This document shows positions 57,973-64,000 of a stretch of DNA of 64,000 bases, piece after piece (position 1 is the first letter of the stretch; the number at the start of each line of letters is the position of its first letter). The notes beneath the pieces were generated by a model, which did not search any database, had not been told where the DNA came from, and saw nothing but the letters and a program-made list of their open reading frames with translations. Position numbers and translations under genes: made by a program. Source of the stretch: Deltaproteobacteria bacterium (GTDB lineage Bacteria; Desulfobacterota; Desulfobacteria; Desulfobacterales; Desulfosarcinaceae); contig JAKALP010000032.1 of assembly GCA_021824175.1 (NCBI GenBank), positions 1 through 64,000 on the forward strand, read 5' to 3'.

Positions 57973-60900
57973 ACACGACCGCATCAGGAACCGGACATCT
58001 TCCCACTGTTGGAATTCAATCGCCTGTGACGCTGACCCGCAGATCCCACGGTTTGATCTACAGGATTTGCAACTGCCTTGCCGGCGCCCTGACCTGCGGC
58101 CTCCTGTCGCTGCTGATTGCTTCCGCAGCGCTGGCCGCCAATCTCACCATCCAAGTCAAGGATCAGGATAACGCCCCTTACGCCGGTATTAAGGTTTACG
58201 CTTACACCCAAGCGGGTTCCTACACCGGTCGCACGGCCACCACCGATACCGGGGGAATCGCGGCATTCGGCGATGTCAGCCAGTTCAGCGCCGGCAATTA
58301 CAAATTCAAAGCAGTATTGCTGGGCCATGATTTCTACCTGGAAAATGTGGCCTTGCCCGCCACCACCCAAGCCAGCATCGTGATTCCCAAGGCCAATGTC
58401 ACCATCAGCGTGAGATCCGCCGGGCTTGCGGCCGCCGGCGTCAAAGTCTATCTCTACACGGGTGCCGGTTCCTATCTTTCCGTCAATGCCACCGCCGACA
58501 GCCAGGGCCAGGTCGTCTTCGCGCTGCCCGTGGGCGGCGTCTTTGATTTCCGCGCCGATGTTCTGGGCACCCAATATTGGAAAGATAATTACACCGTGCT
58601 CAGCGGCGCCAATGCCGTGACCCTGGATGCCGGCGGCGGGCGTCTGAGCGTCACGCTGCAAAAAGCCGCCGGTCAACCCATGGGCATGGTCCCTCTTTAT
58701 CTTTTCAATAACAGCGGCACCTACCTTGGCAAACAGGTGAACACCGATCTTTCCGGCAACGGCGTGTTCGATGTCCCCAGCGGCACCTACCGCATTCGGG
58801 CCGACTACCTGGGCTATCAGATTTTTAGCGCCAGCACTCCGGTCAGCGCCAATACATCGCTGACCTTTGAAATCCCCCATAAAGACATCACCATCACCGT
58901 CAACGGGCAGGAAGGAAGTCCCGCGCCCATTGTTGGCGCCAAAATCTATCTCTTCACCAAAGCGGGCGCCTATGTCGCCCAAAGCCAGACCGCGGATGCC
59001 GCCGGCCAGGTGCGCTTCAATCTGCCGGATCAGGAGTATCGGGTGCGGGCCGATTACATGACGCTTCAAATCATGTCCGATCCCTTCCGGTTTCAGGATT
59101 TTACCTTCTCCATTCCCATGGCCGAAGCCGAAGTCAGCGTCGTCCGGGGCAACCTGCCGCTTGCCAACGTACCGGTTTATCTCTTTTCAGCCAGCAACGC
59201 TTTCACCGGCACCACCATTACTACCGACGCCAGCGGCAAAGCCCTTTTCCGGATGCCGGCCTCCACCACGCCCATTGCCACAACACCGGCCGTTTCATGG
59301 CGATTCCGGGCCGATTACCAGACCAATCAATACTTCACCGATTATCTTCCTCTGCCGGCGGGAGTGCGCACGCCCGTTGAGCTTTCCACCGGCGGCGGCA
59401 CCCTCTCGTTTAACGTATTTCTCTCAAAGAACGGCACCGAACCCTTGCCGGGCGTCAACTGCTATGTGTTCAACGCCATCACCGGAGCCTATACCGGGCT
59501 GAACAGCGCCACCAACAGCGAGGGCAAAGTCGTTTTCGATCTGCCCGCCGGCCGATATCAAATCCGGGTGGATTATCTGGGCTATCAGTTCCTCAGCGGC
59601 ACCTACGAAATCACCACGGCCGCCACCGAAGTATTCGCCATACCCCATCAGCCGGTGCAGATCACGGTCAACGGCCTCTTTGACACCCCAGAGCCGATAC
59701 AGGGCGTCTCCGTCTACCTGTTCAATGCCAGCGAGCAGTATTTGTCCCAGACCGTTGTCACCGACGCCCAGGGGCATGTCCAATTCAATCTGCCTGAAAA
59801 AGAGTATAAGGTGCGCGTCGATTACCTGGGGCAGCAGATCATGTCCGGGGCGTTTGTCGGCCAGGGACCCAATACCGTCGTAAACATTCCCATGGCCGAA
59901 GCCCAGGTGCGCGTTACGGGCGCCGGCCACGGTCTGCCCAATGCCACGGTTTATGTTTACAGCGCCTCCCAGAGCTATCTCAATGTCAGCGGCACCACCG
60001 ATGCCGACGGCCGCGTCGATTTCCGGCTTCCGGCCGGCACCTATACCTTCCGTACCAAGTACCTGGGCCACACTTACGAAAGCACCAATAACGCCCTGGC
60101 GGCCCAGGCCGCCCAACCCATAGAAATCGCCACCGGCGGCGGCGCGTTTACCTTTACTCTTCTCCAAGGCGCAGATCAGCCCCTGGCCAACACCAAGTGC
60201 TACCTCTTCAACAGTGCCCAAGATCAATATCTGAACATGTGGGCCATTACCAACGAGCAAGGCCAGCTGAGCTTGGAACTCTCCGACGGCACCTTCACCA
60301 TCCGCGCCGACCATCTGGGGTATCAATTCTTTTCCAGTGCGTTCCAAGTGCCCCAGACCATGAGCCACACTTTCACTATCCCCCATCAAGCCATACCAGT
60401 GGCCATCAACGGCGTGCTGGACGACACGCCAATGCCTCTGCCGGAAGTAAAGACTTACCTCTTCAGCGCCGCTGAATCCTACCTGGGGCTCAGCCAGATC
60501 ACCGACAGCCACGGCATCGTCACTTACAATTTGCCCGATAAGGAATATAAAGTGCGCGCCGACTACCTGGGCTATCAGTTCATGTCCTTGGCGTTTAAAA
60601 GCGCGCCGGCGACCCTATCCATCCCCATGGTCCACGCCCAGGTCAATGTCCTGGGCATCGGCCAGCCCCTGCCGGGCGTCAAAGTGTATGTGTTCACCCC
60701 GTCGGGCAGTTATATCGGCATGAACGGCGTCACCGACGCCCAAGGCGCGGTTTCCTTTGATCTGCCGGCCAAAAGCTACAAATTCCGGGCCGATTACCAG
60801 GGCAGCCAGTTCATGAGCGATGCCTTGGCCCTGACCGTCGGGCAACCCAACACCGTGACCATCGACACCGGCGGCGGCGTCTTCGGGCTGCGGGTGGAGA

Positions 60901-63900
60901 AAGATCCCGCCAACCCCCTGGCCGGCCTGCCTTGCTATGTCTACTCGGGCGCTAACAGCTACCTGGGGCTCTTCGGCACCACCGACGCCCAGGGTCGCGT
61001 CACCTTCAATCTGGCCAACGGGCAGTATCGCTTTAAGGTCAAGTATGCGGGCTATGATTTCATGATCGAGGGCGTCAATGTGCCCCAGACGCTCTCCCAA
61101 ACCTTGACCATCGGCCATCAGCGCCGCCACATCTTTGTCCAGGGCATCAATCCGGGACCCGCGCCCCTGGTCGGCCAGACGGTCTACGTCTTCAAAGGCG
61201 ATGGGACCTATATCAACCAGTCGGCCGTCACCGATGCGGAAGGCCATGTCTTCTTCGATCTTCCCGCCAACGATTATAAAGCCAAGGTGACCTACAAAGG
61301 CATCACCTACTGGACCGATATTCTGAACCCCTACGGCAACCTGCTGCGCATCAATCTCGGCACCGGATCCGTGCTGCCTCCTATCCAGAACCTGGCCGCG
61401 GCCATCAACGCCGGCAATCAAATCGTGCTCACCTGGACAGCGCCCGCCAACACCAACGGCCTGACGCTGGCCGGCTACCATGTCTACCGCCGCCAGGTAT
61501 GCCAACCCGGCTTCGAACGCATCACTACCACGCCGCTCACCGCCGCCACATTTACCGATGGCAACATCACGCCCACCGGCACCTACGCCTATTACGTGAC
61601 CGCGGTGACCGACTCCGGCGTTGAGGGTTACGCCAGCAACGTGGCCGCCGTAGAGTTCGGCGGCAGCCTCAACGATGACAACACCACCGGCATCACCAAT
61701 CTGAGCGCCTCCTGGAACCAGGGCGTGGCCACCTTGAACTGGACGGCCGTGCAAGGCTGCGCCTATCAAATTTACCGCGGCCCGGCCCCCGGCAGCCTGG
61801 TCCCCTTGCAACGCAGCACCAGCGCGGTTTTTACAGACACTGGCGCCAATCGGGATCAACCCTGGTATTACCAGGTGGCCACCGTCAAAACCCTGTGCGA
61901 TCCGGCCAGCGGCCAGCCAATCGATAAAATCGGCCCGTTCTCGGCCCTCGTGACCCTGGCCCCTCTGCAATCTCCCGGCACGGTCACCACCAACCTGAGC
62001 ATCAACGGCAACGGCGATTACATCATCGCCACCGGCGCCGGCCAAGGCTACATCTTGGAAGGCGGCTACAGCGGCTATAACGGCCAGGTGATCGTCACCG
62101 CCACCCTCGGCGGCCAGACCGTGACCGGCACGGCCAGCGACGGCCACTTCAGCATCACCCTGCCCACGCCCGGCAATTGGCAGATCGTCATCAGCGAGCC
62201 CGACGGCTGGCCCAGCACCACCCTGGAGACCGCCTGGCAGATCGACGACCAGCCCCCGACGCTCACCGTGGACGGCGCCGCGACCCGCACCACCAGCGAC
62301 AGCATGATCACCATCACCGGATTGGCCGAGGACCGGCAGTCGGCCCTGCTGGGAGTCCGTATCACCTCGGACCGTTACCCCGGCACCACCTTCGGCACCA
62401 CCCTGGCCAGCCTGGGCAACTTCAGCGGCCAAGTACCCCTGAAGACCGGCGACAATCACCTGACCGTCACCGCCCTGGATGTCCATAACAACGGCGCCTC
62501 CCAGTCCATCACCGTCACCCAGACTCTGACCACGCTGCCGGTCGTCCAGATTATCAGCCCGGCCGACGGCAGCACCGTGACCACCGCGCGCGTCAGCGTC
62601 ACAGGCACCGTGCGCTCGACCCTGGCGCCCGATAAAATCCGGCTGGTGCTCGGCAATCAGATTGATTTTCCCAGCGGCGCCAATGGAGACTATGCTTTTT
62701 CTTTCGATGGCGTCACCCTGGCCGAAGGGGCCAACATCATCACGGTGCGGGCTGAAACCGCCTATGGCAATGTCAGCGCCCAAGCCACCGTGCAGTACGC
62801 CACCACGGCCGCCAACGAAACAGCCACCAAACCCCAGATCGAAGTCTACGCTCCGCTGCCCGACAGCTACCTGAGCGCCAATCCCATGGTCACCGGTCTG
62901 GCGCGCAGCGAACTGGGCATCAAATCGGTCACCGTCAACGGCCAGTCCGCCCAAACCACTGGTCTGGGCACGGCTTATACCTCATTCCAGGCCGGTTTGA
63001 CCTTTGGCGGCAGTGAATCCCAGGCCACCATCACCATCACGGCCACGGACCTGGCCAACCACAGCAATACTCTGAGTTACAAGGTCTATCAGGACGGCAC
63101 GCCGCCGGTCATCACGCTCAACAGCCCCGTGCAGCTGCCGCCGACGGTCAACAGCACCACCCAAAGCCCCTATGCCATCAGCGGCCGGATCACCGATCTT
63201 CATCTGGCCGGCGCCACCATCAACGACCAGCCCATCTCGCTGGCACCCGCGGGCCAGGCCGGAACCTACACCTTCAGCGCCGTATTGCCGCTGACCTACG
63301 GCAACGACCAGCGCATCGTGCTGGCGGCGCGTGACTTTGCCGGCAACCGCACCAGCACCGAGTGGATCGTGCGCCTGGACAACAATCTGACCATCGAAGT
63401 GATCGCCCCCCGCGACGGCGCCCAGCTCCAAGGCCAGGGCAGTTCCATCTCCGTGACGGTCACCGCGCGGATTTCCGGCGCCCAGGCCGGGGATGTCTTC
63501 AAAGTGGCCCTGGATGGCGGCGCGCCCCAAACCATGAGCCGTTCCGGCGCCGTGGGCAACTACACGTTAAGCTTGGCCGCGGCCCAGGCCGATCACAGCC
63601 TGAACATCAGCGTGGAAAATAGCTCCGGCACCGTATTGTCCTCCACCAGCACCAGCTTCAGCGTCTCGAACATGAACAGCGTGCCCCTGGCCGTGGAGAG
63701 CCAAAAACCGGACAACGGCGCCACGGGCGTCGAACCCAACGATTTTATCGCCTTGTACTTCAACAAGGCCATCGACCCGGCCTTGTTGCAGATTCAAGTG
63801 CAGGAGACCGCCCACGGCCAAACCTATGCTTCCCAGGCCGGCGGCGCCGATATCACCCAGTTGAGCAAAGTAAATCTCATCGAAGTCAGCCGCGACCTCG

Positions 63901-64000
63901 TACCCGTGCCCGGCGGCGTCTCCCATTTCCCGGCCAACCGCATGGCCGCCTTCTACCCCAGCCGCGACATCGCCTACGGCGCCGCCGTCTATGTGACCGC
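57969..64000 (+). CDS. Second giant secreted repeat protein (runs off window)
   Basis: The start ATG overlaps the previous stop (ATGA). The frame stays open for 2,010 codons to the window edge. Residues 1-56 form a long Sec signal ending in IASAALA. Thirteen related domains of about 82 residues follow (58.14-61.35 kb), each with VYLF...SYL, TD..G.V.F.LP and YRVRADYLGYQ motifs, like small carboxypeptidase-regulatory/PEGA-type beta sandwiches. Then come two fibronectin type III-like domains (61.38-61.95 kb, GYHVYRR and YQIYRG) and several Ig-like domains with PPxITL and DNxGA motifs, and at the edge a Big_5-like domain (SQKPDNGATGVEPNDFIALYFNKAID). A matrix or adhesin role is inferred from architecture and neighbours. 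Confidence 0.88.
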   Translation, partial: MNTTASGTGHLPTVGIQSPVTLTRRSHGLIYRICNCLAGALTCGLLSLLIASAALAANLTIQVKDQDNAPYAGIKVYAYTQAGSYTGRTATTDTGGIAAFGDVSQFSAGNYKFKAVLLGHDFYLENVALPATTQASIVIPKANVTISVRSAGLAAAGVKVYLYTGAGSYLSVNATADSQGQVVFALPVGGVFDFRADVLGTQYWKDNYTVLSGANAVTLDAGGGRLSVTLQKAAGQPMGMVPLYLFNNSGTYLGKQVNTDLSGNGVFDVPSGTYRIRADYLGYQIFSASTPVSANTSLTFEIPHKDITITVNGQEGSPAPIVGAKIYLFTKAGAYVAQSQTADAAGQVRFNLPDQEYRVRADYMTLQIMSDPFRFQDFTFSIPMAEAEVSVVRGNLPLANVPVYLFSASNAFTGTTITTDASGKALFRMPASTTPIATTPAVSWRFRADYQTNQYFTDYLPLPAGVRTPVELSTGGGTLSFNVFLSKNGTEPLPGVNCYVFNAITGAYTGLNSATNSEGKVVFDLPAGRYQIRVDYLGYQFLSGTYEITTAATEVFAIPHQPVQITVNGLFDTPEPIQGVSVYLFNASEQYLSQTVVTDAQGHVQFNLPEKEYKVRVDYLGQQIMSGAFVGQGPNTVVNIPMAEAQVRVTGAGHGLPNATVYVYSASQSYLNVSGTTDADGRVDFRLPAGTYTFRTKYLGHTYESTNNALAAQAAQPIEIATGGGAFTFTLLQGADQPLANTKCYLFNSAQDQYLNMWAITNEQGQLSLELSDGTFTIRADHLGYQFFSSAFQVPQTMSHTFTIPHQAIPVAINGVLDDTPMPLPEVKTYLFSAAESYLGLSQITDSHGIVTYNLPDKEYKVRADYLGYQFMSLAFKSAPATLSIPMVHAQVNVLGIGQPLPGVKVYVFTPSGSYIGMNGVTDAQGAVSFDLPAKSYKFRADYQGSQFMSDALALTVGQPNTVTIDTGGGVFGLRVEKDPANPLAGLPCYVYSGANSYLGLFGTTDAQGRVTFNLANGQYRFKVKYAGYDFMIEGVNVPQTLSQTLTIGHQRRHIFVQGINPGPAPLVGQTVYVFKGDGTYINQSAVTDAEGHVFFDLPANDYKAKVTYKGITYWTDILNPYGNLLRINLGTGSVLPPIQNLAAAINAGNQIVLTWTAPANTNGLTLAGYHVYRRQVCQPGFERITTTPLTAATFTDGNITPTGTYAYYVTAVTDSGVEGYASNVAAVEFGGSLNDDNTTGITNLSASWNQGVATLNWTAVQGCAYQIYRGPAPGSLVPLQRSTSAVFTDTGANRDQPWYYQVATVKTLCDPASGQPIDKIGPFSALVTLAPLQSPGTVTTNLSINGNGDYIIATGAGQGYILEGGYSGYNGQVIVTATLGGQTVTGTASDGHFSITLPTPGNWQIVISEPDGWPSTTLETAWQIDDQPPTLTVDGAATRTTSDSMITITGLAEDRQSALLGVRITSDRYPGTTFGTTLASLGNFSGQVPLKTGDNHLTVTALDVHNNGASQSITVTQTLTTLPVVQIISPADGSTVTTARVSVTGTVRSTLAPDKIRLVLGNQIDFPSGANGDYAFSFDGVTLAEGANIITVRAETAYGNVSAQATVQYATTAANETATKPQIEVYAPLPDSYLSANPMVTGLARSELGIKSVTVNGQSAQTTGLGTAYTSFQAGLTFGGSESQATITITATDLANHSNTLSYKVYQDGTPPVITLNSPVQLPPTVNSTTQSPYAISGRITDLHLAGATINDQPISLAPAGQAGTYTFSAVLPLTYGNDQRIVLAARDFAGNRTSTEWIVRLDNNLTIEVIAPRDGAQLQGQGSSISVTVTARISGAQAGDVFKVALDGGAPQTMSRSGAVGNYTLSLAAAQADHSLNISVENSSGTVLSSTSTSFSVSNMNSVPLAVESQKPDNGATGVEPNDFIALYFNKAIDPALLQIQVQETAHGQTYASQAGGADITQLSKVNLIEVSRDLVPVPGGVSHFPANRMAAFYPSRDIAYGAAVYVT
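58140..61350 (+). repeat. Thirteen 82-residue domains in a three-step higher-order repeat
   Basis: Domains alternate by their linker: type A (TGGG/AGGG, at about 58630, 59390, 60131, 60870), type B (IPHK/IPHQ/IGHQ, at about 58881, 59642, 60379, 61112) and type C (IPKA/IPMA/IPMV, at about 58390, 59114, 59890, 60624). Like types are 733-776 bases apart, so the array is an A-B-C supermodule repeated about four times. Confidence 0.8.

Overview
The window looks like part of a bacterial plasmid, or of a chromosome that has absorbed one. It comes from a Gram-negative, proteobacterial-type organism: there are lipoprotein and Sec signals, SurA/PpiC-type foldases, HU, YebG and YhcG families. Giant surface proteins of this style, YebG and an IS3-type end would suit Desulfobacterota or a related lineage, but that placement is inference and I found no rRNA, tRNA or marker gene to test it. 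The first 15 kb is AT-richer and gene-poor, with decayed mobile DNA; the remaining 48 kb is GC-richer and almost entirely coding on the plus strand.

Region 1 (1-4.9 kb) is a replication and partition module. An IS3-type element end (1-121) is followed by an AT-rich TGATAT repeat tract that I read as a centromere, a small ParA ATPase with a coupled ParG/RHH-like partner (748-1771), and an origin with 16 copies of a 17-bp iteron. Nine iterons lie in forward orientation (2174-3339) and seven in reverse (3512-3711), directly in front of a replication initiator (3733-4884).

Region 2 (4.9-15.4 kb) is accessory DNA with long gene-poor stretches. It holds a frameshifted YhcG/DUF1016 nuclease between 22-bp end-like repeats and a TniB/ExeA-type ATPase fragment, a second and more decayed YhcG fossil (about 10.99-11.96 kb), a WGR protein, two small unknown genes, a class II Fic protein, YebG with a truncated tandem copy, and a truncated ORF6N gene fused by overlap to an HU gene.

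Region 3 (15.9-64 kb) is a giant extracellular-protein locus. After a structured leader with a terminator-like hairpin comes a secreted protein of 10,871 residues (16201-48816), built from about twenty Ig-like domains, seven repeats of a propeller/Big_5/TIG/TIG module, further propellers and Ig domains, and calcium-binding TSP3 repeats. A single in-frame TAG separates it from another 2,378 codons in the same frame (48817-55953), so the undisrupted protein would be about 13,250 residues. Two lipoproteins of the PpiC/SurA type follow (56212-57972), the second overlapping by ATGA the start of another giant secreted protein (57969 to beyond the window end), whose N-terminal third is a three-step repeat of about 82-residue domains. 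The arrangement suggests a pair of giant surface or matrix proteins made together with dedicated periplasmic foldases. No secretion channel, anchor or glycosyltransferase is visible in the window.
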